DNA of 11,099 bases, taken from a bacterium. GTDB lineage: Archaea; Thermoproteota; Nitrososphaeria; Nitrososphaerales; CADDZS01. The translations under genes were made by a program, and so were the position numbers. Shown here in pieces: positions 1 to 6,220 of the stretch. The stretch lies in contig DAIDAB010000053.1 in the NCBI GenBank assembly GCA_027310845.1, forward strand, positions 1 to 11,099, written 5' to 3'. Positions within the stretch are counted from its first letter, which is position 1. Each line of letters begins with the position of its first letter. The notes beneath the pieces are model-generated. The model saw only the letters and a program-made list of their open reading frames with translations. It was not told where the DNA came from and did not search any database.

Positions 1-473
1 ATGATTGGGATACGGTCCCTCCCTCTCCTTTTGTTAGGGGCCGTCACTTGCCTTTTTCTTTGCTGGAGCAAATTGCTAGAGTTTTTCATTTACATATTAC
101 CACTAAAATCAACGAGTTCTCTTAGGATTACCGCGCTTCAATAAATCAGTGATCCTATCAAAAAGGACCTATTGATTTGGAAAACATCATCGGATTAAAC
201 TCCGTCATTCCCTGAGTTTTGACATCGAAAGCTTCAAGGGCATCGCTTGAAACAAGAGGTCTGAGAGTCTAGGCATGGAGATCAACTACTGAGAGTGCGA
301 TTGTACCCCTAGGAATGTAGAAATAGCACCTTCCCAGCCGAGTGCCCTAATTACTCAATGGATAGGTACTGTTGCTGGGATACTACCCATTCCCGATAGA
401 GCGAAGATTTAAGAGCAAAATTGTCCTATTCCACAAGCGGCCAAGTTCATCTTTCGCTTTCAGCAAGAATGCA
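1..473. other. Gene-poor leader region, no supported gene
   Basis: No reading frame here is long or convincing. A 47-codon frame starting at base 1 (ATG to the TAA at 142-144) is hydrophobic and could be a chance frame. On the minus strand some short stretches around 160-360 look vaguely protein-like but are broken by several stops, and the plus strand looks about equally good, so no decayed gene can be claimed. There is an AT-rich GATTTAAGAG at about 406-415 that could be a weak box A. No tRNA or strong hairpin was seen. Confidence 0.5.
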
Positions 474-474
474 C

Positions 475-482
475 TAGTATTT
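475..482 (+). promoter_or_regulatory. Possible box A for the V4R gene at 505
   Basis: TAGTATTT is centred about 26 nt before the TTG start at 505. That is the archaeal TATA-to-transcription-start distance, so the transcript would be leaderless. The match to the TTTAWA consensus is weak. Confidence 0.3.
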
Positions 483-504
483 TGTTGCAGACAATGAGGT
501 CGAA

Positions 505-1044
505 TTGACTCTTACAGAACAGAACGAAATAACTCTCAGAGAGCAAGATGGCGTTCTGAGAGAGAGCCTGTTGAATTCTAGGATTATGGTGTTCAGCTGT
601 TCGGCTTATAGATCAATGTGCGATGAGCTTTACGAACAGTTTCAAAGTGGCGCAAGCGTCATCCTTTACAGGATGGGCAAAGGGTTTGCAAGGAAACTCT
701 CCGCTGCAATACCAAAGCTTGGTGGAACAAAGCAAAGCGCTATTGATGGATTCGTTCAGCTCGCGAAGATGGCAGGCTGGGGAGACATTCACTGCCGTAT
801 CCTTGATGAAACAAGCGCAGAATGCGTAGTGCATCGCTCTCCTTTCGTCCTTCATCGCACCGACATTGGTCGCACGTCATGCTATTTTCTCTCTGGCGTA
901 CTTGCTTCAATCGCTACAGACATTTACAAGAAGAAGTTCGATGCCCAGGAAGTTGAGTGCCTAGCCGATGGTTCGAACAACTGCAGATTCAAGATTCATG
1001 AGGCTACGGAACCGTCGAGCGCAATTCACAAATTGAAGCTTTAG
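505..1044 (+). CDS. V4R-domain ligand-sensor protein
   Basis: A 179-residue protein read from a TTG start; the nearby ATG at 494 runs into a stop after four codons, so TTG is the only reasonable choice. The C-terminal half (about residues 75-165) resembles the V4R domain, a small-molecule-binding fold known from XylR/DmpR-type regulators and bacteriochlorophyll-synthesis proteins. Visible support is the segment W92-GDIHCRILDE, the phrase GVLASIATDIYKKKF (131-145), and the closing C152...C160-R-F-K-I, where V4R proteins carry paired cysteines. No DNA-binding or catalytic domain is fused to it, so it may be a stand-alone sensor or carrier. It is followed 85 bp downstream by PEP carboxylase on the same strand, but that gene has its own box A and a hairpin lies between them, so cotranscription is doubtful. 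The ligand cannot be told from sequence. The family call is good, the function open. Confidence 0.75.
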   Translation: MTLTEQNEITLREQDGVLRESLLNSRIMVFSCSAYRSMCDELYEQFQSGASVILYRMGKGFARKLSAAIPKLGGTKQSAIDGFVQLAKMAGWGDIHCRILDETSAECVVHRSPFVLHRTDIGRTSCYFLSGVLASIATDIYKKKFDAQEVECLADGSNNCRFKIHEATEPSSAIHKLKL

Positions 1045-1051
1045 CATCTGC

Positions 1052-1073
1052 AATATGCTGCCTATAGCATATT
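1052..1073. repeat. 8-bp perfect inverted repeat between V4R gene and ppc
   Basis: Arms AATATGCT (1052-1059) and AGCATATT (1066-1073) are separated by GCCTAT. The repeat lies 7 nt after the V4R stop and 17 nt before the ppc box A. It is either an operator for ppc or a transcript-end hairpin. No T-tract follows, which makes a terminator less likely. Confidence 0.55.
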
Positions 1074-1089
1074 TGACTCCTAGGAACAG

Positions 1090-1096
1090 TTAAAAT
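1090..1096 (+). promoter_or_regulatory. Box A of ppc
   Basis: TTAAAAT centred near 1093 predicts a transcript start near 1120, about 10 nt before the TTG start of ppc. This fits a very short leader. The inverted repeat at 1052-1073 lies just upstream. Confidence 0.45.
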
Positions 1097-1129
1097 CAAA
1101 CACGCCGCCGTAAAGCGGGGACGAAGCGC

Positions 1130-3952
1130 TTGAGAGTTAGGGCTGGATCTGAGCCGATTCCTTCTTACAGCAAGATTAGCTCTGACATACATCTTCTTGG
1201 CAACACTCTAGGCCACATTATCGTTGAGCAGGAGGGGAAGAGAATCTTCGAACTGGAGGAGACCCTCAGGTCGCTTACAAAGCGCGCAAGGAACGAGGCA
1301 CCAAAGAAGCGAAAAAAGACTAAAGCAAAGATCATCGAACTGGTCAATAATCTATCTTACGAAGAATGTCTGACGATGATACACTGCTTTTCGATCTATT
1401 TTCAACTTGTGAATGTTGCAGAAGACCACCATAGAGTTCGAGTCCTTCGAGAGTGGGCTACAGGCTCCTCGAGGAAGAGGAGGGCCAGTGCCGAGAGAGT
1501 CCCAGAGTCGGTATACGATCTTGTGTTTACGTTGAAAGAACAAGGATTCAAACTTGAAGAAACGACAGATTTCTTCTCAAACCTTAGAATCGAGCTTGTT
1601 TTCACTGCACATCCAAATGAAGCAAGAAGAAGAACGGTGCTAGAAAAAGGAGCTCAAATGATGAAGCTGCTCTTCCAGCTCGATAACACGTACAATGACT
1701 CGTTTGAAAAGAGAACAATCATTGACGAGATTAGGGCTTGCATAACTACGCTGTGGCAAACTGATGAGGTGAGAAACGACGACCTCACTGTCATGGACGA
1801 GGTCAAGAACGGTTTGTACTATATGCAAAACATTGTATTCCCGCTTGTTCCACTCATGTATCAGAGGATCAGAGATGCCCTTTCTCTGGCATATGGAGAA
1901 GAGGGAAGAAAAGCAGGTATCCCATCGTGCGTTTTCTTTGGTTCTTGGCGCGGTTCTGACAGAGACGGTAACTCAAACGTCACTCCAGAGATGACGGTTA
2001 ACACAGTCAAGATGTTGCGCGAAGCGGTAATCAGGCTCTATGACAAGAAGCTTTTCGAGCTTGTAGACAATCTTTCTCAGGCAACTCATATTACAACATT
2101 TTCCCATGAATTGCTTTCCTCGATCGAGGAGGACAAGAAGCGCCGCCCTGATGTCTGGCAGAATATCAGGGCATCAAACGAGTTCGAGCCTTACAGGAGC
2201 AAGATAACTTTCATCCACAATAAGCTACTTTCTGTCTTGGATGGTGGCGCAGTTGCATATCGGAATTCTGACGAATTTCTTTCTGACCTTCAATTGATAG
2301 AAAAGAGCCTACTCACGAATCGCAGTGAGATGGTAACTCGCACTTTCGTTGAACCCTTGATACATCAGGTTGAAACTTTCGGTTTCGAATTTTCCACACT
2401 CGATGTGAGACAACACAGCGCGAAGATAGAATCTCTCGTTTTTGCAATATTGAGGCATGCAGGGATAACCGACGCATACAACGCGATGAAAGAAAGGGAA
2501 AAGGTAGCATTGCTTACAGACCTAATCCTCGGGCGGACACGCGCAGAGATTCCACAGGTTTGGGTGGATGAAGAGGCGCTTGCCCAGTACCATGTGTTCC
2601 AAATGATCCGCAACGTTCACGCGAAGTACTCTAAGAATGCTATCAAGACATACATCGTGAGCATGTGCCATGAAGAAAGCGACCTGCTAGAAGTCCTATA
2701 TGCGATGAAACTCGCGGGTTTGTACAACGACCTGCATTCAGATCTTGATATTGTCCCTTTGTTTGAGACCATAGAAGATTTGCGAAATTGCGCTGGAATC
2801 ATGGAGCGCATTTCGAATAACGCAGCTTACCGAAAACACCTGCAACTCAGAGGTACCTCGCAAGAAATCATGCTAGGCTACTCTGACAGTACTAAAGATG
2901 GAGGATATCTCACTTCGAGATGGGAACTCTACAAAGCGGAATTAGCTTTGAGCAAACTCTACGGAGAGCTGGGCATTTCGGCAAAGTTCTTCCACGGGAG
3001 AGGTGGCACAATCAGCAGAGGAGGAGAGCCAACCATCGATGCGATTAGAAGCGAACCTCTTGAGGCGTACTCTGGTAAAATCAAAATCACTGAGCAAGGA
3101 GAGGTCATCCCGCAGAACTACTCGACCATCGAAATCGGAATTAGGCACATTGAACAGATTCTCTTTGGAATGTGCCTCTCGATGCTAGACAAGAGAGAAG
3201 CATCTGATTCTAGTAAACGAGACATCGATCCCAAGTGGTTTGAGTACATGGAAGAGATATCAGAGGCAAACAAATCGAAATATCACGAGTTCATCTTCGA
3301 GACTAAAGCATTCAGAGATTATTTCCAAAAGGCAACGCCTATCAGAGAGATTGCGAGGATGAGACTTGGCTCAAGACCTATCTCTCGGGGCGGGACAATG
3401 GAGATTGAAGATGTTCGCGCGATCCCATGGGTGTTTAGCTGGACGCAGAACAGGCATCTGCTCACTGGGTGGTACCCGATTGGTTACGCCCTTGACGCAT
3501 TACTGAGAAAGCACACGAGAAAGGAGGGAATCGCTATTTTGCAGCGCATGTACGATGGATGGCTTTTCTTCAAAACCGTTATCGACAACACGCAGATGGT
3601 TCTTGCAAAAACGGATCTCATGATAGCTGAGCTCTATTCAGAGTTGGAAGAAAATGAGGAAAAGAGGTATCTTGTGTTTGCCGAATTCAAGAGGCAGTAC
3701 GAGCTTGCCTCAGAAATGGTACTTGAAGCAAGCGGGCAAAAGTTCTTGCTTGAGAAAAACAGACTACTCAGGTTCTCCATTGAGGTAAGGAATCCATACA
3801 TTGATCCGATGAACTATCTACAGATTAGACTGCTCAGAGAAAGAAGATCTCTTGAAAATCAGGGAAAGCAAAGAGGCCAGTTTGAAATTGTTGACACTGG
3901 TATCCTCTTGAGCATTGTTGGAATATCTTCAGGAATGAGAAACACAGGATAG
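1130..3952 (+). CDS. ppc: Phosphoenolpyruvate carboxylase, bacterial type
   Basis: Carboxylates PEP with bicarbonate to oxaloacetate plus phosphate in the cytoplasm (EC 4.1.1.31), refilling the C4 pool. At 940 residues it is the long bacterial/plant-type enzyme, not the roughly 500-residue archaeal PpcA type. Signature segments are in order: FTAHPNEA with catalytic H161; GSDRDGN (275-281); GYSDSTKDGG (from 583, K589); FHGRGGTISRGG with H622, R624 and R630; GSRP (747-750); AIPWVFSWTQ (from 764); and the conserved C-terminal tail GMRNTG ending at 940. By motif, the residues matching the E. coli aspartate-inhibition site are present: R630 in the glycine-rich loop, Lys of MVLAKTDL, Arg of VRNPYIDP, and N938. 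Feedback control by aspartate or malate is therefore likely. There is no plant-type phosphorylation N-terminus. TTG at 1130 is the only start codon after the in-frame stop at 1091-1093, and it gives a normal N-terminus before the conserved LLGNTLG. TAHPNE replaces the commoner TAHPTE. Confidence 0.97.
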   Translation: MRVRAGSEPIPSYSKISSDIHLLGNTLGHIIVEQEGKRIFELEETLRSLTKRARNEAPKKRKKTKAKIIELVNNLSYEECLTMIHCFSIYFQLVNVAEDHHRVRVLREWATGSSRKRRASAERVPESVYDLVFTLKEQGFKLEETTDFFSNLRIELVFTAHPNEARRRTVLEKGAQMMKLLFQLDNTYNDSFEKRTIIDEIRACITTLWQTDEVRNDDLTVMDEVKNGLYYMQNIVFPLVPLMYQRIRDALSLAYGEEGRKAGIPSCVFFGSWRGSDRDGNSNVTPEMTVNTVKMLREAVIRLYDKKLFELVDNLSQATHITTFSHELLSSIEEDKKRRPDVWQNIRASNEFEPYRSKITFIHNKLLSVLDGGAVAYRNSDEFLSDLQLIEKSLLTNRSEMVTRTFVEPLIHQVETFGFEFSTLDVRQHSAKIESLVFAILRHAGITDAYNAMKEREKVALLTDLILGRTRAEIPQVWVDEEALAQYHVFQMIRNVHAKYSKNAIKTYIVSMCHEESDLLEVLYAMKLAGLYNDLHSDLDIVPLFETIEDLRNCAGIMERISNNAAYRKHLQLRGTSQEIMLGYSDSTKDGGYLTSRWELYKAELALSKLYGELGISAKFFHGRGGTISRGGEPTIDAIRSEPLEAYSGKIKITEQGEVIPQNYSTIEIGIRHIEQILFGMCLSMLDKREASDSSKRDIDPKWFEYMEEISEANKSKYHEFIFETKAFRDYFQKATPIREIARMRLGSRPISRGGTMEIEDVRAIPWVFSWTQNRHLLTGWYPIGYALDALLRKHTRKEGIAILQRMYDGWLFFKTVIDNTQMVLAKTDLMIAELYSELEENEEKRYLVFAEFKRQYELASEMVLEASGQKFLLEKNRLLRFSIEVRNPYIDPMNYLQIRLLRERRSLENQGKQRGQFEIVDTGILLSIVGISSGMRNTG

Positions 3953-3992
3953 CGCAAGCCAGAAATCTGGGCATGAATTCATCTGGGAATTC

Positions 3993-3998
3993 TTAAAT
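3993..3998 (+). promoter_or_regulatory. Box A of tRNA-Phe gene
   Basis: TTAAAT in the short gap after ppc is centred about 34 nt before the first tRNA base. That predicts a transcript start near 4022 and an 8-nt 5' leader to be removed by RNase P. Confidence 0.45.
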
Positions 3999-4029
3999 GA
4001 GGTACTCCGCATGCTTGTCATGCCTACTC

Positions 4030-4121
4030 GCCGAGGTAGCTCAGCCTGGGAGAGCACCCGAAAGATATTCTTGGTGAAGCTGAAGACCGGGCTGTCGTGA
4101 GTTCAAGTCTCACCCTCGGCA
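4030..4121 (+). tRNA. trnF: tRNA-Phe (anticodon GAA) with 18-nt intron at 30/31
   Basis: The acceptor stem is GCCGAGG (4030-4036) pairing CCTCGGC (4114-4120), with discriminator A4121 and no encoded CCA. The D stem is GCTC/GAGC (4039-4042, 4052-4055). The T arm is GTGAG-TTCAAGT-CTCAC (4097-4113). The anticodon stem only closes when bases 4061-4078 are removed: CCCG (4057-4060) joined to G4079 pairs with CCGGG (4087-4091), leaving the loop CTGAAGA with anticodon GAA at 4082-4084. The mature tRNA is 74 nt. The intron sits between positions 30 and 31 rather than at the canonical 37/38. A kinase gene on the other strand overlaps the last 12 bases. Confidence 0.93.
4061..4078 (+). other. tRNA intron with bulge-helix-bulge
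   Basis: The 18-nt intron forms a hairpin, AAGA (4062-4065) pairing TCTT (4069-4072) around a TAT loop. A 4-bp central helix pairs exon CACC (4055-4058) with intron GGTG (4073-4076). Two 3-nt bulges result, C4059 G4060|A4061 and A4077 A4078|G4079, each cut between its second and third base. This is the substrate of the archaeal splicing endonuclease. The outer helix is weak (only G4054-C4080 and A4053-T4081 pair), so it is a relaxed hBH form. Confidence 0.88.
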
Positions 4122-4220
4122 CTCTTCTAATGATTTCACTATCTCCACAGTTGTGAACCCTTCCTCAACTTTGGGTGGTTCCAATTTTCTGTGGAAACTT
4201 CGCACAGCAGGTTCAGGTAC
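4110..4220 (-). pseudogene. C-terminal continuation of the kinase past an in-frame TGA
   Basis: Directly after the TGA at 4221-4223, in the same frame, 36 codons encode VPEPAV, SFHRKLEPP and VEEGFTTVEIV before a TGA at 4110-4112. This is what the polynucleotide-kinase family carries after its lid helix: a VP-x-x-x-I/V segment and then the F/L-E-x-P-x-x-E-GF motif. It is therefore the missing end of the same gene and not a separate frame. Its last 12 bases run antisense to the 3' end of the tRNA. Either the gene is a recent nonsense pseudogene, the stop is a sequence error, or the stop is read through. Confidence 0.75.
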
Positions 4221-4619
4221 TCACCCAGGAAATTCTCTCTTTCTGTTCCTTTCTAGAGCTATTTCCAAAGGCGTATCGATGAATATCGCTATTATCGGAA
4301 CACAGTACTTCTTTGCATATTCGATCCATTTTCTCCTAGACTTATTTGTCACATTTGTGTTGTCTATTACGACATTTTCGCTGTTTTCCAACGCCTTGGT
4401 CAAGGCATCATCTTGTCTCTTGAGGGTCTTGAGTGTGTCAAGATTGATCCGTATGTGGGTTGAGAATCGAGCCGTCGCGAGTGTTGATTTGCCCGCCCCC
4501 GGAATGCCGACAAGGACAACAATCTCGTTCAAGGTGTGATTTTGGCTCTTGCCGCGTGGCTCGCGAATTGTCTCCCCACTGCTGCTTTTATAGGTCTCAA
4601 CTGTCAAGTTTCTGGGCAT
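4221..4619 (-). CDS. P-loop kinase, polynucleotide-kinase-like (AAA_33), interrupted by TGA
   Basis: A 132-residue product resembling the kinase domain of T4 Pnk/PNKP, which phosphorylates 5'-OH ends of RNA or DNA with ATP; the true substrate here is unknown. Visible parts are the Walker A GIPGAGKST (38-46), the probable catalytic base D61 in INLDTLK (T4 has NRDDYR), the VVIDNTN strand (83-89), and the lid-helix arginines in ERNRKR (123-128). The frame then meets TGA, but the expected C-terminal segment follows in frame, so the complete gene would be 169 codons, the usual size of the domain. ATG at 4619 gives a polar 29-residue leader. TTG at 4532 (MNEIVVLVG) would give an N-terminus more typical of the family and is an equally possible start. 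Without the tail the protein lacks the end of the fold, so activity is uncertain. Confidence 0.75.
   Translation of the reverse strand: MPRNLTVETYKSSSGETIREPRGKSQNHTLNEIVVLVGIPGAGKSTLATARFSTHIRINLDTLKTLKRQDDALTKALENSENVVIDNTNVTNKSRRKWIEYAKKYCVPIIAIFIDTPLEIALERNRKREFPG
4586..4592 (+). promoter_or_regulatory. Box A for the aldolase, inside the kinase gene
   Basis: TTTTATA, preceded by C, is a near-perfect box A centred about 30 nt before the TTG at 4619, giving a leaderless or nearly leaderless transcript. Read on the minus strand the same bases are TATAAAA, so the element could also direct a transcript starting near 4563 towards the alternative kinase start at 4532. Confidence 0.6.
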
Positions 4620-5371
4620 TGAAGAACCGTATCAAGGAAAGACTCTATTCAGGAGAGACTTGCTTTGGAACTTGGATCACAATCGGCAATCCAGATGTTG
4701 TTGACATTCTAAAGCACATTGGCTTCGACTGGTTTGTTTTCGACATGGAGCACTCATATCTCTCGATTGAAACCGTGAAGACAATGGCCCAGGTATTGGG
4801 CACCGAGGGACCAGCACCATTGGTCAGAATAGGACAAGCGGATCAACTGCTTGTCAAGCGCGCGCTGGACATCGGAAGCCAGGGGTTGGTGGTACCTTGG
4901 GTCAACTCGCCAGAGGAAGCTGAAAAAGTAGTCAAGTATTCCATGTATCCACCTGCGGGTATTCGCGGAGCGGGTCCGGGCCGAGCTTCGCAATATGGAA
5001 TGAATCTATCCGAATATCTGAGGGAGGCAAATCAAGAGCTTCTGCTTGCTGTCCAGATAGAGACAACCGAGGCTCTCTCAAGAGTTGATGAAATTGTCGG
5101 CACCAAAGGTATCGACATCGGTTTCGTTGGTCCTACTGACCTCACTGTCTCTCTAGGACTGATTGATGATCGCTCAAACCCGAAAGTCATCGAAGCCATG
5201 CAACGCGTTATAAAATCATGCAACAATCTCGGCAAGATTCCTGGGACATTAGCTGTTTCTGTCGAAGAGGCAAGGAAATTCGTCAAGTTGGGTTTCAGAT
5301 TCGTGGCACTCGCATCCGACTCTAGATTCCTGAGTTATGGCGCGAAGGAGTACATTAAGGTAAAAAGCTAG
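4619..5371 (+). CDS. HpcH/HpaI-family aldolase (class II pyruvate aldolase)
   Basis: A 250-residue metal-dependent aldolase of the HpcH/HpaI family, which reversibly splits 2-keto-3-deoxy (or 4-hydroxy-2-keto) acids into pyruvate and an aldehyde. From the TTG at 4619, residue numbers fall almost exactly on the E. coli enzyme: H45 in FDMEHS, R70 in LVRIG, metal ligands E148 in VQIE (E149 in E. coli) and D174 in GPTDLTVSLG (D175). Also present are VVPWVNSPEEA (91-101) and the family loop YPPAGIRGAGPGR (110-122). An in-frame extension upstream to 4460 is possible but lies antisense to the kinase, has no family resemblance and would put the numbering out, while a box A at 4586-4592 supports the TTG. 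The actual substrate (keto-deoxy sugar acid or aromatic-degradation intermediate) cannot be read off. It converges on the HTH_10 gene with 17 bp between stops and stands alone transcriptionally. Confidence 0.93.
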   Translation: MKNRIKERLYSGETCFGTWITIGNPDVVDILKHIGFDWFVFDMEHSYLSIETVKTMAQVLGTEGPAPLVRIGQADQLLVKRALDIGSQGLVVPWVNSPEEAEKVVKYSMYPPAGIRGAGPGRASQYGMNLSEYLREANQELLLAVQIETTEALSRVDEIVGTKGIDIGFVGPTDLTVSLGLIDDRSNPKVIEAMQRVIKSCNNLGKIPGTLAVSVEEARKFVKLGFRFVALASDSRFLSYGAKEYIKVKS

Positions 5372-5388
5372 TCGTTGCTTTGGAAGCT

Positions 5389-6033
5389 CTACGCAAGGTG
5401 TGCAAGTCCGTTAGCATACGCCTTTGCTATTTTTGACTCTGCTCTGCGCATGATTTCGCTCAAAGTAGAAGGCTTGATCGATAGCTCTCTCGCAAGCTCG
5501 GTTAATCCCTTTTTCCGCGGAAAGTCAAAGTAACCCAGCTTAATTGCCGCGAGAAGAATCTCATTTTGGCGAGTCGTTAGAACCTCCTCCCGAAAAGCAT
5601 TTTCAATCCTCCTGACATCTGCGTTAGCGCCACGAAATTTGAGCATGTCCATCACCTTTGCCATATCGTCAGAATCCTTGACAAGCAGGTTCCAGTCTAA
5701 AGCTCCATCCACGTATTGAGAATTGTAAGGACATGAAACACAGAATGAGTTAGAATTCTTTGCAACATCACAGAAAAGAGGAGATTCCAGGATCAGCATG
5801 ACCAGGGTCTTCGAGGCAGTGCTTTTTGCGAAGTATACTCGCTTGATCTCCTTGCTTGACTTGAGCTCAGATATCAGATTGTGGATGGATTCTCCTTCTA
5901 TCTCGACGAGAAGGCTCATCTCTCGCGACTTGGAATGCTTGCAGTCAATTACGCTCACCTTGCAACCGTGTCTCTGTGCAAGATCTTGAAAGAAATTGAC
6001 TCCTTTGATCGTGATTGATACTTGCTTTAGCAC
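5389..6033 (-). CDS. HTH_10 (Bat-like) transcription regulator with cysteine cluster
   Basis: A 214-residue archaeal regulator read from GTG at 6033. The C-terminus (about 150-207) is the HTH_10 domain of the Bat family: LTTRQNEILLAAIKLGYFDF (152-171), then KKGLTELARELSIKPSTLSEIMRRAESKI (174-202), with the helix-turn-helix in ELARELSIKPSTLSEI. The N-terminal part (1-80) alternates strands and helices like a small alpha/beta ligand domain, with no PAS or GAF domain as in Bat itself. In the middle lie C88, C98 and C101 (C-x9-C-x2-C), with further C24 and C31. These could hold a metal or Fe-S cluster or form a redox switch. The next operon on the opposite strand encodes ferredoxins. An inverted repeat over the predicted transcript start suggests autoregulation. 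Confidence 0.88.
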   Translation of the reverse strand: MLKQVSITIKGVNFFQDLAQRHGCKVSVIDCKHSKSREMSLLVEIEGESIHNLISELKSSKEIKRVYFAKSTASKTLVMLILESPLFCDVAKNSNSFCVSCPYNSQYVDGALDWNLLVKDSDDMAKVMDMLKFRGANADVRRIENAFREEVLTTRQNEILLAAIKLGYFDFPRKKGLTELARELSIKPSTLSEIMRRAESKIAKAYANGLAHLA

Positions 6034-6043
6034 GCTTTCGAAA

Positions 6044-6057
6044 CCTAACCAGTTAGG
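6044..6057. promoter_or_regulatory. Operator-like inverted repeat, copy 1
   Basis: CCTAAC-CA-GTTAGG is a perfect 6+6 palindrome lying between the box A and the GTG start of the HTH_10 gene, over the predicted transcript start. A bound protein there would block transcription. The same arms with a 2-nt spacer recur at 8378-8391. Confidence 0.65.
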
Positions 6058-6069
6058 GATCTGGTTGCT

Positions 6070-6075
6070 ATTAAA
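6070..6075 (-). promoter_or_regulatory. Box A of the HTH_10 regulator gene
   Basis: On the minus strand this reads TTTAAT (within GGTTTAATAGC), centred 39 nt before the GTG start. It predicts a transcript start near 6046 and a leader of about 13 nt. Confidence 0.5.
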
Positions 6076-6086
6076 CCAAGACGCTG

Positions 6087-6104
6087 ATTATCATTCTTGA
6101 TAAT
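6087..6104. repeat. 7-bp perfect inverted repeat in divergent promoter region
   Basis: Arms ATTATCA and TGATAAT flank TTCT. The repeat is upstream of both the HTH_10 promoter (minus) and the membrane-protein operon promoter (plus), a typical place for an activator or second-regulator site. It is distinct in sequence from the CCTAAC repeat. Confidence 0.5.
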
Positions 6105-6191
6105 GAGCCTCGGGCGAGTCACACGCGAATCATGGGCCTATATTCATTCTTTGGAGGTTTCACTTTTTCCCGTACCACTTAGGGGAATCCG

Positions 6192-6197
6192 ATATAC
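6192..6197 (+). promoter_or_regulatory. Box A of the membrane protein/ferredoxin operon
   Basis: ATATAC is centred about 26 nt before the ATG at 6221. The transcript should start at or next to the A of the start codon (leaderless), and no Shine-Dalgarno motif is present before that ATG. Confidence 0.6.
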
Positions 6198-6220
6198 GAT
6201 CTCTCCCCTATGGCTCTGTC

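Noticed and set aside
1..144. 47-codon hydrophobic frame starting with ATG at base 1
   Set aside because: No promoter or homology can be judged, the start coincides with the arbitrary window edge, and its length is within chance.
160..400. Minus-strand phrases such as DALEAFDVKTQGMTEF suggesting a pseudogene
   Set aside because: The run is short, has several stops, and the plus strand looks equally protein-like, so it may be chance.
4030..4121. Reading the tRNA as Glu (TTC at 4068-4070) without the intron or with a 37/38 intron
   Set aside because: The anticodon stem would contain an A-C mismatch (4061/4087) and the loop would not fit. The Phe reading gives five perfect pairs and a bulge-helix-bulge.
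4153..4539. 128-codon plus-strand frame
   Set aside because: It is the shadow of the kinase gene, whose motifs are clear on the minus strand.
4460..4618. 53-residue N-terminal extension of the aldolase
   Set aside because: It is antisense to the kinase Walker A region, resembles no family sequence and would shift the catalytic residues away from the E. coli numbering. The box A fits the TTG at 4619.
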